64,000 nucleotides of DNA from Microvirga aerilata (lineage in GTDB: Bacteria > Pseudomonadota > Alphaproteobacteria > Rhizobiales > Beijerinckiaceae): NCBI RefSeq assembly GCF_016743775.1, contig NZ_JAEQMY010000018.1, forward strand, positions 1-64,000, in the 5' to 3' direction. This document shows positions 19,884-28,900 of the stretch, piece after piece. The first letter of the stretch is position 1. Each line of letters opens with the position of its first letter. The notes beneath the pieces are model-generated. The model was given only the letters and a program-made list of their open reading frames with translations. It made no database searches and was not told the DNA's origin. The position numbers and the translations under genes are program-made.

Positions 19884-21281
19884 ATGAAGGATATTTCGTG
19901 CAAGCTCCTCGTCATCGGAGCCGGCCCCGGCGGTTATGTCTGCGCCATCAGGGCCGGGCAGCTCGGGATCGACACGGTTATCGTCGAGGCGAGCAAGCCC
20001 GGCGGAACCTGCCTGAACATCGGCTGCATCCCGTCCAAGGCCATCATCCATGCGGCCGAGGAGTATGACAGGATCGTTCATCTCTCCTCCGGTCGAAATT
20101 CTCTCGGAATCAGCGCCGCGAAACCGGAGCTTGACTTCTCTCAGACCATCGCATGGAAGGACACCATCGTCGGCCGGCTCAACAGCGGCGTCTCGAGCCT
20201 GCTTAAGCGGGCGAAGGTCAAGATGGTTCAGGGGCAGGCGCGCTTCCGGGACGGCAAGACGGTCGAAGTGGCAACGGAAATGGGCCACCAGATCATCCGG
20301 GCCGAAAATGTGGTGATCGCGACCGGATCCGTGCCGATCGAACTTCCCAGCCTGCCATTCGGTGGATCCGTCATATCCTCGACCGAAGCCCTGGCGCTGA
20401 GCGGAATTCCGGAGCGACTCGTCGTCGTCGGGGGCGGCTATATCGGCCTGGAGCTCGGAACGGCGTTCGCGAAGATGGGCGCCAACGTCACCGTCGTCGA
20501 GGCGCAGGCGCGTATCCTGCCGCAATACGATGCCGAACTGACCAAGCCCGTGGCCAAAAGGCTGCAGGCTCTGGGCATCCAGGTCATGACCGGCGCCAAG
20601 GCGAAGGGTCTTGTCAGATCCGGTGATGCCCTCCTGGTTGAGGCAGGGGACGGATCCGAGGTGACGCTTGCCGCCGACAAGATCCTCGTCACGGTCGGCC
20701 GGAGACCGGTCACCCAGGGCTGGGGCCTGGAGGAACTCGTCCTCGACATGGACGGACCCTTCATTCGCATTGGGGAACGATGCCAGACCTCCATGCGGGG
20801 CATCTATGCCATCGGCGACGTGACGGGCGAGCCCATGCTCGCGCACCGCGCCATGGCGCAGGGCGAGATGGTGGCCGAGATCATCGCCGGTCACAGACGT
20901 GCTTGGGACAAGCGAAGCATCCCGGCTGTGTGCTTCACGGATCCCGAAATCGTCTCCGTTGGCTTGATGCCGGAGGATGCGAAAAAGGCCGGCACGGAGA
21001 TCCGGCTCGGGCATTTCCCTTTTTCGGCCAACGGCCGGGCCATGACCAAGCTCGGCGAGGATGGGTTCGTCCGCGTCACGGCTCGGTCCGACAACCATCT
21101 TGTGCTCGGCATCCAAGCGGTGGGCCACGGCGTATCCGAATTGGCCGCTGCTTTCGGGCTGGCGCTCGAGATGGGTGCGCGCCTCGAGGATATCGCCGGC
21201 ACCATTCATGCACATCCGACTCAGGGCGAGGCTTTCCAGGAGGCGGCGCTCAAGGCTCTGGGGCACGAACTTCACATCTGA
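19884..21281 (+). CDS. lpd: Dihydrolipoyl dehydrogenase E3 of the BCKDH complex
   Basis: 465-aa FAD flavoprotein. It has the N-terminal dinucleotide fold ([19 protein letters not shown]), redox disulfide C43-x4-C48 ([13 protein letters not shown]), NAD-binding [20 protein letters not shown], and the C-terminal catalytic His-Glu pair [13 protein letters not shown]. It reoxidises the E2 lipoyl arm with NAD+. Last gene of the bkd operon, 4 nt after E2; followed by a palindromic repeat. Confidence 0.95.
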   Translation: MKDISCKLLVIGAGPGGYVCAIRAGQLGIDTVIVEASKPGGTCLNIGCIPSKAIIHAAEEYDRIVHLSSGRNSLGISAAKPELDFSQTIAWKDTIVGRLNSGVSSLLKRAKVKMVQGQARFRDGKTVEVATEMGHQIIRAENVVIATGSVPIELPSLPFGGSVISSTEALALSGIPERLVVVGGGYIGLELGTAFAKMGANVTVVEAQARILPQYDAELTKPVAKRLQALGIQVMTGAKAKGLVRSGDALLVEAGDGSEVTLAADKILVTVGRRPVTQGWGLEELVLDMDGPFIRIGERCQTSMRGIYAIGDVTGEPMLAHRAMAQGEMVAEIIAGHRRAWDKRSIPAVCFTDPEIVSVGLMPEDAKKAGTEIRLGHFPFSANGRAMTKLGEDGFVRVTARSDNHLVLGIQAVGHGVSELAAAFGLALEMGARLEDIAGTIHAHPTQGEAFQEAALKALGHELHI

Positions 21282-21339
21282 CACGCCGCAGGCCGCTCTG
21301 CTTGCCTCATTTCCGCGCATGCGTGGGGCGCAGGCTGTC

Positions 21340-21434
21340 CTAGAGCTGTTTCCACTGGCATGGAATCAACTCTAGGATTTGCCTTGCCGCATTTTTTCGG
21401 CGAAGCGAACCCGCTTCGCCGAAAGATGCTCTAA
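21340..21434. repeat. Modular palindromic intergenic repeat, copy A
   Basis: 95 bp from CTAG to CTAA. Left module: GAGCTGTTTCCACTGGCATG, continuing to GGAATCAACTC, containing the TTCCA...TGGAA dyad. Middle link: TTGCCGCAT. Right module: a hairpin with 12-bp arms TTCGGCGAAGCG / CGCTTCGCCGAA ending ATGCTCTAA. The left module and link match the copies at 48553 and 55057, but the right hairpin has a different stem. It sits between the convergent ends of lpd and the 21431 gene, and its last bases form that gene's stop codon. Confidence 0.8.
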
Positions 21435-21943
21435 CCTAGGGCAGCTTGGGCCTGCGGCAGCGCGCCCAGCACGGCCCCATAGACGGTCTGCCCGACCATC
21501 GTCGTCAGAGGCGTCCGATGGCCATAGTTCAATCCCATGAAACCTGGCGGCTCGAGCTGCCGGACCGCCGATGCGCCATCGTATTCCGAAGCCATCCGGG
21601 GATGGAGATAGGGCAGGAGAGGCAGGCCGCAGACGAGAAGAAACAGCCCGTGCAGAAGGCCTGCCCCTGCGCCGAGCCACCATGTGGAGAGGCCTAAGCT
21701 CGCGAACAGGACGAAGTACAGGAAGGCGAACGCCCAACCGCCGACGACATAGAAAGCAAAGCCAATGATCACGGCCCAGCGCCGGTCGCCGGTAAAGAAC
21801 GTGCCGGCCAGAAACGGCAGGCTGAGGCGGGAGAGGCCTAACCCCTGCGCACCTTGAAGGATGGTGGTCATCGCGACTGTGGCCACGAGTCCCCAGATCG
21901 TCATGCTCCAGAGCGGGGGCAGATCGGCAGTGGTCATCGGCAT
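21431..21943 (-). CDS. Small four-helix membrane protein of unknown function
   Basis: 170 aa, about four hydrophobic segments (about 12-32, 55-85, 90-112, 148-168), with charged loops GTFFTGDRRWA and LHPRMASEYDGAS. Last gene of the sigma factor operon. It overlaps the GH15 gene by 10 nt, and its TAG stop is inside repeat copy A. I do not recognise the family with confidence. The context suggests an envelope role under the same stress control. Confidence 0.75.
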   Translation of the reverse strand: MPMTTADLPPLWSMTIWGLVATVAMTTILQGAQGLGLSRLSLPFLAGTFFTGDRRWAVIIGFAFYVVGGWAFAFLYFVLFASLGLSTWWLGAGAGLLHGLFLLVCGLPLLPYLHPRMASEYDGASAVRQLEPPGFMGLNYGHRTPLTTMVGQTVYGAVLGALPQAQAALG

Positions 21944-23781
21944 GAGCCCTCTTGCGCTTCGACGAGCGCCATGGCCGCGTTGATCAAGCCCACATGCGTG
22001 AAGGCTTGTGGAAAGTTGCCGAGCGCCGCTCCCGTCGCAGCATCGATTTCCTCGGCATAGAGCCCCACATCGTTGGCGAAGGAGAGCATGTGCTCGAAAG
22101 CCTCGGCGGCGGCCCTGACGTCACCCCGCTTCGCCAGGTTGTCCACGGCCCAGAAACTGCAGATCCCGAAGGCGCCCTCCGGCGCCGCCATCCCGTCAGC
22201 CCCGTGTTCATAGCGGTACAGGAGACCATTGCATCCAAGGCGCTCGCGTATCCTGTCGAACGTGGCGCGCATGCGAGGATGGCCCGGGTCCTTGTAGCCC
22301 AGGCAACCCATGAGCAGCAGCGCGGCATCGAGGCGGTCGCCGTCGAGTTCAGCCGCATAGCTGCCGAGAGCCTCGTTGAAGCCGCGTGCCTCGATTGCCT
22401 GAGCGATAGCCTCGCGCTCCCGGCGCAAGCTCTCCAGGTCGACAGAGATGCATCCCTGCTCATGCAGCTTGATCAGGCTGTCGAGGGCCGCCCAGCACAT
22501 GATTTTCGAGAAGGTGTAGTGCCGCTTGGCTCCGCGGATCTCCCAGATGCCCTGGTCGGGTTCGCGCCAGTGCTTGCAGACGATCTCGCCGAAGCCCGCG
22601 AGCAGCTTCTGCTCGTCGGCCTGGAGCCGCCCGCCGCTCGTGACGAAGTGGTAGGCCGCGGATACGACCTCGCCATAGACGTCCAGCTGGATTTGCGAGT
22701 GCGCACCGTTGCCGATCCGAACGGGACGCGACCCCCGGTAGCCGGACAGGTGAACGAGTTCCTTCTCCTGAAGGTTCGTCCGGCCATAAATGTCGTACAT
22801 GATCTGGAGCTTGGGCCAGGTCAGGCGTGTGGCATGCAGGAGCCATTGCAGGAACGATGCCGCCTCATCCTGATAGCCCAGGCCCGTGAAGGCTCGCATG
22901 GTCAGAGCCGCATCCCGGAGCCAGCAATAGCGATAGTCCCAGTTGCGATCCGCCCCGATGGCTTCGGGCAGGGATGCGGTCGGCGCGGCCACCACCGCAC
23001 CCGAGAGGGCAAAGGTCATCAGCTTCAGCGTGATGGCACTGCGCTGGACCGCCTCCTCGTACGGGCCCTGATACGCGCAGCCGCTCGTCCAGTTTCTCCA
23101 CCATTCCAGGGTCGCCTGGAGCCGCGCCTGCGCGTGCTCTCCCAGAGGGGCGACGACGCCGATGTCGCCCTTCGTATAGGCGAGCGAGAAGCACAGAGTC
23201 TCGCCCGCTCTGACGCGAACATGCCCGATGACGGCAGTTCCGTTCGATGCCGCTTCAAGGCTCGCTTCCGAGGTCAGCAGGAGAAGTTCGTCGCCCCAGG
23301 CGCAGGACCATCCGAGCGCCCCGCGAGATCGGACGCGAACCTTCTCCCGGCCATAGTCCGGGCGCGGCTCGAACCGGACATCCAGGATCACGTCGCCGTC
23401 CAGGCCTTCCACTACCCGCAGGATCTCACGCGTGGGTGCAAGGCCGCCCGCAACGTCCCCGAGTGGCATCAGATCGGTCAGGCGAACCGTGCCGGAGGCA
23501 GTCCGGAACGTGGTTTCCAGAACCGGGGTCCCGGGCACATAGCGCCGTGACGGCCGGAACTCCTGTGCAGGCGCGATGGCGAACCGTCCGCCCCGCTCCT
23601 GATCGAGGAGGGCGGCGAAAACGCTCGGCCCCGAAAAATGCGGCAGGCAGAGCCAGTCGATGGAGCCGGCACGTGAGATGAGAGCGGCCGTGCGGCAATC
23701 GCCGATGATCGCGTAGTCGCCTATCTCGGGATCGCCGCTCCTGAGGGAGGCTGCTTCTTGGCTGACTGCGACATGGAGCAT
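21934..23781 (-). CDS. Glycoside hydrolase family 15 (glucoamylase/trehalase-like)
   Basis: 615 aa. N-terminal GH15 beta domain (about 15-240: DYAIIGDCRTAALISRAGSI), then an alpha/alpha barrel with NWDYRYCWLRDAALTMRAF, HSQIQLDVYGEV, GIWEIRGAKRHYTFSKIMCW and FANDVGLYAEEID, where the two acidic clusters supply the likely catalytic Glu pair. No signal peptide, so cytoplasmic. Such enzymes hydrolyse alpha-glucosides, including trehalose in some bacteria. Start at 23781 is 5 nt after the DUF2231 stop; an earlier in-frame start would overlap DUF2231. Confidence 0.88.
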   Translation of the reverse strand: MLHVAVSQEAASLRSGDPEIGDYAIIGDCRTAALISRAGSIDWLCLPHFSGPSVFAALLDQERGGRFAIAPAQEFRPSRRYVPGTPVLETTFRTASGTVRLTDLMPLGDVAGGLAPTREILRVVEGLDGDVILDVRFEPRPDYGREKVRVRSRGALGWSCAWGDELLLLTSEASLEAASNGTAVIGHVRVRAGETLCFSLAYTKGDIGVVAPLGEHAQARLQATLEWWRNWTSGCAYQGPYEEAVQRSAITLKLMTFALSGAVVAAPTASLPEAIGADRNWDYRYCWLRDAALTMRAFTGLGYQDEAASFLQWLLHATRLTWPKLQIMYDIYGRTNLQEKELVHLSGYRGSRPVRIGNGAHSQIQLDVYGEVVSAAYHFVTSGGRLQADEQKLLAGFGEIVCKHWREPDQGIWEIRGAKRHYTFSKIMCWAALDSLIKLHEQGCISVDLESLRREREAIAQAIEARGFNEALGSYAAELDGDRLDAALLLMGCLGYKDPGHPRMRATFDRIRERLGCNGLLYRYEHGADGMAAPEGAFGICSFWAVDNLAKRGDVRAAAEAFEHMLSFANDVGLYAEEIDAATGAALGNFPQAFTHVGLINAAMALVEAQEGSCR

Positions 23782-23786
23782 CGGGA

Positions 23787-24263
23787 TCAGGTTTCCTGAT
23801 CCGAGACGGCGACCCGGTGGCGGTAGACCATCTCCCACCCGCGCCAGCCGGTATAGAGCAGGAGGAGAACGACAACGAGCGAGATGACAAGTCCTGTCGG
23901 CAGAACGGCGGCGTCTCCGGCCTCATAGCGGCGGTACCAGTTCCACAGGGACAGGAGGACCACGACGACGTTGCCGAGCATGTGGTGCCAGGCCGCCGAC
24001 AGGCTGCGGATCCGTCGATCGCCCATGAAGTCGGTCAGCCCGGCGAGAGCCGCAAGAGCAGCCATGACGAGAGCTGCACCCAGGAGGTAGAGAGAGGCCG
24101 TGCTCCAGGCATTGTTGCCTGTGCTCCAGAACAGCAGGTCGCACGCAAGGGTCGACACCAGGAACGCGACCGGGAAGGGGATCAGCATCGGGTGCAGCGG
24201 GTGTCCGGCGATCTGCGCGGTGCTTTGAGGGTTGCGGTCTCGGACGGTGTTCTCAGCTCGCAT
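23787..24263 (-). CDS. DUF2231 four-helix membrane protein
   Basis: 158 aa with the DUF2231 opening IAGHPLHPMLIPFPVAFLV and WHHMLGNVVVVLLSLWN, and about four membrane helices. His residues in GHPLHP and WHHM suggest redox or metal/heme contact, as proposed for this family, but no function is proven. Third gene of the sigma operon, 15 nt after the SDR. Confidence 0.87.
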   Translation of the reverse strand: MRAENTVRDRNPQSTAQIAGHPLHPMLIPFPVAFLVSTLACDLLFWSTGNNAWSTASLYLLGAALVMAALAALAGLTDFMGDRRIRSLSAAWHHMLGNVVVVLLSLWNWYRRYEAGDAAVLPTGLVISLVVVLLLLYTGWRGWEMVYRHRVAVSDQET

Positions 24264-24278
24264 GGCGCTCTCCTTTCC

Positions 24279-25346
24279 TCATTCAACAGGATCTTCCTCA
24301 GTGGGGCTGGCCTTCTTGGACGACCTGTGCCGCACCAGCCCGATTGCGGCCGCAACCATGCTCACCGCCACGGCCCCGGCGACACCGCGCACCAATGAGT
24401 CGGAGGCCGTGATCGCGCCAGGTTTCGACACGGGTGCGAAGCGTCCATGCAGGTTCGCTTTGCCGTCGACCGGATCGAACAGGTTGTCGGTCCGGGGCTC
24501 TGCCGGATCGGGCGTCATCTGACCGTCCCAGGCGCGGCGCGCCATCAGGCGGTCGAGAAGACCGGGAGCCGCCATCGTTCCCAGGATCGCCTTGATGGTG
24601 GGGGTGCCGACCCAGAGCTCCCGCGGTGCCTCGCGGGCTGCCCGGACGATCGCCTCCGCGGCGACCCCTGGATCGTGGATCGGCGGAACCGGCTGGAGCC
24701 GGCGGGGCAGGCGGCTTCGGGCCCAGTCGAATTGCGGGGTGTTCACGGCCGGCAGGTGAACCATCGTCAGCCTGATCGGGCTGCTCTCGTGGATCAACTC
24801 GCTGCGCAGCGAGTCGGTGAAGCCGCGTGCGGCTGCCTTGGCGGCGCAGTAGGCCGACTGCAGCGGAATGGACCGGTATGCCAGGGCGGAGCCGACCTGA
24901 ACGATGGTTCCGGCTCCCTGCCGCCGCATGTGCTTCAACGCGGCCAAGGTGCCGTGCACCTGACCCAGATAGGTAACTTCCGTCACGCGCTTGAACTCCG
25001 AAGGCGTGATCCTCTCGACCGGTGCGAATATGGTCGCCATGGCGTTGTTGACCCAGACGTCGATGCCGCCCCATGCAGCAACCACCCGATCGCCCGCCGC
25101 AGCAACCATGTCGGGGTCGGCGACATCGACCGGGAGGACCAGTCCCGTCCCGCCGGCCTGCTCGACCTCGCGCTTGGCGTCTTCGAGACCCTTGAGACCG
25201 CGCGCCAGCAGCGCCACGGACCAGCCGCGCCGCGCGAAAGCGACCGCTGTCGCGCGTCCGACGCCGGCGGATGCCCCGGTGATGACGACGACCCGACGGC
25301 GGCTTGCCTCTGCCGAGGTTTGTGACCTTTCATGCGGCATGGTCAT
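24279..25346 (-). CDS. SDR-family oxidoreductase with membrane-spanning C-terminal tail
   Basis: 355 aa. Classical SDR core: TGASAGVGRATAVAFARRG NAD(P)-binding motif, NNA in VNNAMATIF, catalytic S...YCAAK. This is followed by an about 100-residue extension ending in a membrane helix (LVRGVAGAVAVSMVAAAIGLV) and a basic tail. The start ATG at 25346 overlaps the sigma factor stop (ATGA). It shares architecture with the SDR at 28901-30061. Substrate unknown. Confidence 0.88.
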   Translation of the reverse strand: MTMPHERSQTSAEASRRRVVVITGASAGVGRATAVAFARRGWSVALLARGLKGLEDAKREVEQAGGTGLVLPVDVADPDMVAAAGDRVVAAWGGIDVWVNNAMATIFAPVERITPSEFKRVTEVTYLGQVHGTLAALKHMRRQGAGTIVQVGSALAYRSIPLQSAYCAAKAAARGFTDSLRSELIHESSPIRLTMVHLPAVNTPQFDWARSRLPRRLQPVPPIHDPGVAAEAIVRAAREAPRELWVGTPTIKAILGTMAAPGLLDRLMARRAWDGQMTPDPAEPRTDNLFDPVDGKANLHGRFAPVSKPGAITASDSLVRGVAGAVAVSMVAAAIGLVRHRSSKKASPTEEDPVE

Positions 25347-26053
25347 TCGTCCGGCGAGGCGGGCAGATCGATCCGCTCCAGGACCGCTTGCGTGATCCGG
25401 GCGCATCGGGTGCCGGCGCACGGGAAGACGTCGCTCACGGCCGACGACAAGGTCTTGTCGAGAGACTGCCGCAGGAGGCGCCGGGCGCGGTGAAGGCGGG
25501 TCTTCACCGTCTCCGGCTTCAGGCCGAGGTGAGAGGCGGTTTCCTCGACGCTCATCTCCTCGATCTCCCGGAGCACAAAGACCATGCGAAAGGGCTCGGG
25601 CAGCTGATCGACCGCGCGTTCGAGCAGCCGCCGCACCTCGGCGCGGGCGGCGGCCGCCTCCGGGCTGCTGTCTTGGCGGGCCGACGGCAGATAGATCACG
25701 CGAGCCTCCCCCTGATCGTCGATGGCATCGATGTCCTTCAACCCGATCGTGACGCGCCTTCGCCGGAGCCGGCCCAGCGCCTCGTTCAGCGCGATGCGTG
25801 TGAGCCAGGTGGAGAGCTGCGCTTCACCCCGGAAGCCATCGAGATGGGTGAAGGCGCGAACGTAAGCCTCCTGAACCACGTCCTCGGCCTCGGCATCGTC
25901 GTTCAGGATGCTGCGGGCGACGCGGTAGAGCCGGCGGTTGTGCCTTTGCATGATGAGCCGGACCGCAGCGCCGTCCCGGGCTCTGGCCCGTTCCACCAGG
26001 GCTTCATCATCGAGCCCGTCCAATCCTGTTGCCGCGACCGTTGCCGTCTGCAT
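25343..26053 (-). CDS. ECF RNA polymerase sigma factor
   Basis: 236 aa. Sigma-2 region about 20-90 (LYRVARSILNDDAEAEDVVQ, then EAYVRAFTHLDGF) and sigma-4 region about 135-190 (LDQLPEPF-like VDQLPEPFRMVFVLREIEEM, then SVEETASHLGLKPETVKTRL). A C-terminal tail has two Cys (FPCAGTRCARI). Start ATG 26053 with GGAG seven nt upstream. No anti-sigma gene is adjacent; the gene is coupled to the SDR by ATGA. It does not look like EcfG itself. The partner Cys pair and DUF2231 neighbour hint at redox or envelope sensing, which is inference only. Confidence 0.92.
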   Translation of the reverse strand: MQTATVAATGLDGLDDEALVERARARDGAAVRLIMQRHNRRLYRVARSILNDDAEAEDVVQEAYVRAFTHLDGFRGEAQLSTWLTRIALNEALGRLRRRRVTIGLKDIDAIDDQGEARVIYLPSARQDSSPEAAAARAEVRRLLERAVDQLPEPFRMVFVLREIEEMSVEETASHLGLKPETVKTRLHRARRLLRQSLDKTLSSAVSDVFPCAGTRCARITQAVLERIDLPASPDE

Positions 26054-26076
26054 GGCCAAGCTCCTGTGTCCGGTCT

Positions 26077-26105
26077 GTTAGATGGAGCAGCCGCGCAAAG
26101 GTTCC
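26077..26105 (-). promoter_or_regulatory. Candidate ECF-type promoter of the sigma factor operon
   Basis: On the minus strand GGAACC, a 17-nt spacer, then TCTAAC, 24-52 nt before the sigma start. The GGAAC -35 is typical of ECF promoters, but the -10 does not fit the EcfG motif CGTT. It could be the autoregulatory site of the operon's own sigma factor. Read by eye only. Confidence 0.4.
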
Positions 26106-26479
26106 CGGGGTTCGACACAGACGCTTAAGGGCGCTTGACAACACCCTCGCGCAAGATCTCATCCATCGGCGGAAAGGCCAGGAGCGCGATCTCCGGAACA
26201 GGCTCGGAGCCGGCCGATCGAGTGGACGAGCGGCCCCTTCGGTCTCTGCCGGGTCGACCGATTGGTCAAAGCGCTCGCACACGCATCTGCCTGTCATGGG
26301 ACAACGGACTGGGTGGTTTTCAGGCGGGAAGCAGGGGCAGATCTGGAGCCTCGAGGCCCCTTTTTTGACGGCCGGAGAACACTCGCCAGACCATGCTACC
26401 CGGAGTCTACGAAATGAAGTCCAGCACTCAGGAGAAGACGTTCCGTAGCCGAGCGTCTTTGCTTCAGGGACTCAGATAA
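26106..26479. other. Intergenic region without recognised gene
   Basis: 374 nt between the ECF operon promoter and tRNA-Ser. Open frames here lack plausible starts, ribosome sites and family resemblance. I see no hairpin terminator or repeat. Confidence 0.6.
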
Positions 26480-26569
26480 TGGCGGAGGGAGCGGGATTCG
26501 AACCCGCGATACGGTTTCCCGTATACACACTTTCCAGGCGTGCGCCTTCAACCACTCGGCCACCCCTCC
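26480..26569 (-). tRNA. tRNA-Ser (GGA anticodon)
   Basis: 90 nt on the minus strand including an encoded CCA. Acceptor stem GGAGGGG pairs with the 3' TCCCTCC, the D-loop region is GCCGAGTGG, and the anticodon loop is CTGGAAA. A long class II variable arm (TATACGG/CCGTAT) and TTCGAATCC in the T loop are present. No integrase or attachment-site duplication is seen beside it. Confidence 0.96.
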
Positions 26570-26779
26570 AGCATGAGCCCGTCTGATGGCTCAAGGACCT
26601 TGGCTTGCGATGAGACGCGAAGCGCTCGGGTCCTCCGCAATGTCGTGCGGAGCGCCCGTGTATCGCTAAACGGGATCAAAAAGCAAGACCGAACTTAGGG
26701 CGAACTCCCCTGAATCGGCTTTGCCATTGCGGCAAAATGCACTAGATAGTTACCTCTCTGTTTGGAGAGGTATCCTCCC

Positions 26780-27100
26780 TTGAAGTTTCTCGCGCGTAGC
26801 CTCGGTCTCCTGCTGATCGCAGGAGGGTTTATCGGGTTGGTGATCGATGGCACCCGGTCCATCGTGAACAATGATGTATCGTTTGCCTCCCTCGGCAAGG
26901 TGGCCGGCACCTTCTTCCCCACGAGCATGGCGGGCCTCGAGGGCAACATCGCGCAACGCGGCTATCCCTGGCTGTGGGATCCGATCGCCACCTATGTCCT
27001 CCAGATGCCGGCCTCGATCACGGGCTTCTTCATCGGGGCGCTGCTGCTGTGGCTCGGCCAGAAGCCCCTGGAGCCGATCGGCTATCTGGCGGGCCGCTGA
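26780..27100 (+). CDS. Small membrane protein with two helices, unknown function
   Basis: 106 aa from a TTG start (MKFLARSLGLLLIAGGFIGL...), chosen because GGAGAGG lies 10 nt upstream; no ATG is available in the first half. Hydrophobic segments at about 5-27 and 83-98 flank a conserved-looking central region (GKVAGTFFPTSMAGLEG, GYPWLWDP). Small proteins of this kind occur in Rhizobiales as hypotheticals; no function is known to me. Confidence 0.72.
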   Translation: MKFLARSLGLLLIAGGFIGLVIDGTRSIVNNDVSFASLGKVAGTFFPTSMAGLEGNIAQRGYPWLWDPIATYVLQMPASITGFFIGALLLWLGQKPLEPIGYLAGR

Positions 27101-27182
27101 ACTCACGGCAAGGTGACGGGGGCTGCCACTCCCGCAATCTCAAAACGATGACTACATAAGCGGGATCACGCGAGGGATCCCC

Positions 27183-27842
27183 ATGTTCAGCTTCCGCAAA
27201 CGAATCGAGCTGCCGACGCCTGCCGAGGCTCTTCCCGGCCGGACCAGCCCTCTTCCCACGGCAGAGCGCCACTTCATCAATGGCCGTCCCCTGCAGCCGC
27301 CCTATCCGGACGGCATGGAGAAGGCCCTGTTCGGCCTGGGCTGCTTCTGGGGCGCCGAGCGCAAGTTCTGGCAGCTGGGCGACGGGATCTGGATCACAGC
27401 CGCAGGCTATGCGGCCGGGCTCACGCCCAACCCCACCTACGAGGAGGTGTGCTCCGGCATGACCGGCCACAACGAGGTCGTGCTGGTGGTGTTCGACCCG
27501 AAGGCGATCTCCTACGAGGCTTTGCTGAAAACCTTCTGGGAAAACCACGATCCAACCCAGGGCATGCGCCAGGGCAACGATGCGGGCACCCAGTACCGTT
27601 CCGGCATCTATGTGTTCGACGAGGCTCAGAGAAGGGCCGCCGCAGCCTCGAAGGCGGCCTATGGCGAGGCGCTCGCCGCCCGGGGCTACGGGCCCGTCAC
27701 CACCGAGATCCTCGAGGCCGGCCCCTTCTACTTCGCCGAGGACTACCACCAGCAGTACCTGGCCAAGAACCCGAACGGCTATTGCGGCCTGGGCGGCACC
27801 GGCGTGTCCTGCCAGATCGGCGTCGGCGTGGCAGCCGAGTAG
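27183..27842 (+). CDS. msrA: Peptide methionine sulfoxide reductase MsrA
   Basis: 219 aa with the active-site motif GCFWG (C54) and the MsrA signatures [26 protein letters not shown] and [21 protein letters not shown]-terminal resolving-type Cys are in [13 protein letters not shown]. Reduces methionine-S-sulfoxide with thioredoxin. No signal peptide. Confidence 0.96.
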   Translation: MFSFRKRIELPTPAEALPGRTSPLPTAERHFINGRPLQPPYPDGMEKALFGLGCFWGAERKFWQLGDGIWITAAGYAAGLTPNPTYEEVCSGMTGHNEVVLVVFDPKAISYEALLKTFWENHDPTQGMRQGNDAGTQYRSGIYVFDEAQRRAAAASKAAYGEALAARGYGPVTTEILEAGPFYFAEDYHQQYLAKNPNGYCGLGGTGVSCQIGVGVAAE

Positions 27843-27878
27843 AGCACGAGATGGGCGGGCTTGGCCCGCCCACGGCGT

Positions 27879-28790
27879 CTAAGGCGCCACCAGGACCTGC
27901 CGGCATTCCGCCGGCAGTTGGGCCATGGTCAGCGGCGGACGGGGCTTGCCGGGCTTCGGATGAAGCATCTGGGGCGTGAACCACGCGGCCAGCTCCGCGC
28001 CGCAGCCGTCGCCCCCCGGAGGCGGATCCTGATCCGAGCAGCCCGCCTCGCCGGCCGGGCAGGCAAGACGGATGTGGAAATGATAGTTGTGGCCGAACAT
28101 CGGCCGCACCTTCGAGAGCCAGCTCCGGTCCGCCCCAGCCTCCCGGCACAGGGCCTTCTTGATCGCCGGGTTCACGAAGATCCGGGCCACGCTTCTTTCC
28201 GATGAGGCCGCCCGGATGAGGGCGGTGTGCTGCGGGGTCCAGACCTTGGGGTCGATATCGAGCCAGTCGCCGCGCACCATGTTGGTGGCCGACATCTCCT
28301 CCCGCTCGGTCCGCGTCAGGCGGCGATCCGGCATCGGGGTCAGCCAGACATCCGCATCCAGGCCGATCTGATGGGAGGCATGGCCCGTGAGCATGGGGCC
28401 GCCCCGGGGCTGGGAGATGTCGCCGACCAGAAGCCCCGGCCAGCCGGTGACGGCCGGAACCCGCGCGGCGAAGCGCTGCAGGAAGTCGATCAGCTGCGGA
28501 TGGCCCCAGTTGCGGTTGCGGGACAGGCGCATCACCTGCCACGTTTGCCCATCCACCGGAATCGCCGACGCGCCGGCGACGCAGCCGCGGGCATAGCTTC
28601 CGATGGAGCGGGACCTGAGATCGGCCGGATCGCTGCGGCGTCCGAACAGTTCCTTGGCGGCAAGCCTGGGATCGCCCGGATCGGCCAGCGGGGGCAGGGG
28701 CTTGGGGTCGAGGGTGCCCTTGTCCTGAGCGGAGGCGGAGCCGCCGATGAGGAAGGCAAGGAGGACGGCAAGGGAGCGAATCGCGTTCAT
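27879..28790 (-). CDS. mepA: Penicillin-insensitive murein endopeptidase MepA
   Basis: 303 aa with a signal peptide (MNAIRSLAVLLAFLIGGSAS, cleavage near SASA-QD). LAS-family metallopeptidase motifs: LTGHASHQIGLDADVWL (zinc His and Asp) and the HxH motif in GHNYHFHIRLACP. Cuts D-Ala-mDAP cross-links in the periplasm. The C-terminus has paired Cys (ACPAGEAGC, GDGCGAEL) usual for this family. Confidence 0.93.
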   Translation of the reverse strand: MNAIRSLAVLLAFLIGGSASAQDKGTLDPKPLPPLADPGDPRLAAKELFGRRSDPADLRSRSIGSYARGCVAGASAIPVDGQTWQVMRLSRNRNWGHPQLIDFLQRFAARVPAVTGWPGLLVGDISQPRGGPMLTGHASHQIGLDADVWLTPMPDRRLTRTEREEMSATNMVRGDWLDIDPKVWTPQHTALIRAASSERSVARIFVNPAIKKALCREAGADRSWLSKVRPMFGHNYHFHIRLACPAGEAGCSDQDPPPGGDGCGAELAAWFTPQMLHPKPGKPRPPLTMAQLPAECRQVLVAP

Positions 28791-28900
28791 GCGGGCAGGC
28801 TAGCGCGCATCCTGCGGCTCTGGAACGTGCCTGGTGCGGCCATCTTGTCGCTCTGGGCGCGGGAAGGGCCGGACATGCGATCCGGCCCCTCCGGCTTGGT

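Noticed and set aside
25343..26053. ECF sigma factor as EcfG, the general stress sigma
   Set aside because: It lacks neighbouring nepR/phyR and its C-terminal tail with two Cys is of another ECF type.
26480..26569. tRNA-Ser as an integration site of a genomic island
   Set aside because: No integrase and no duplicated 3' end of the tRNA visible on either side.
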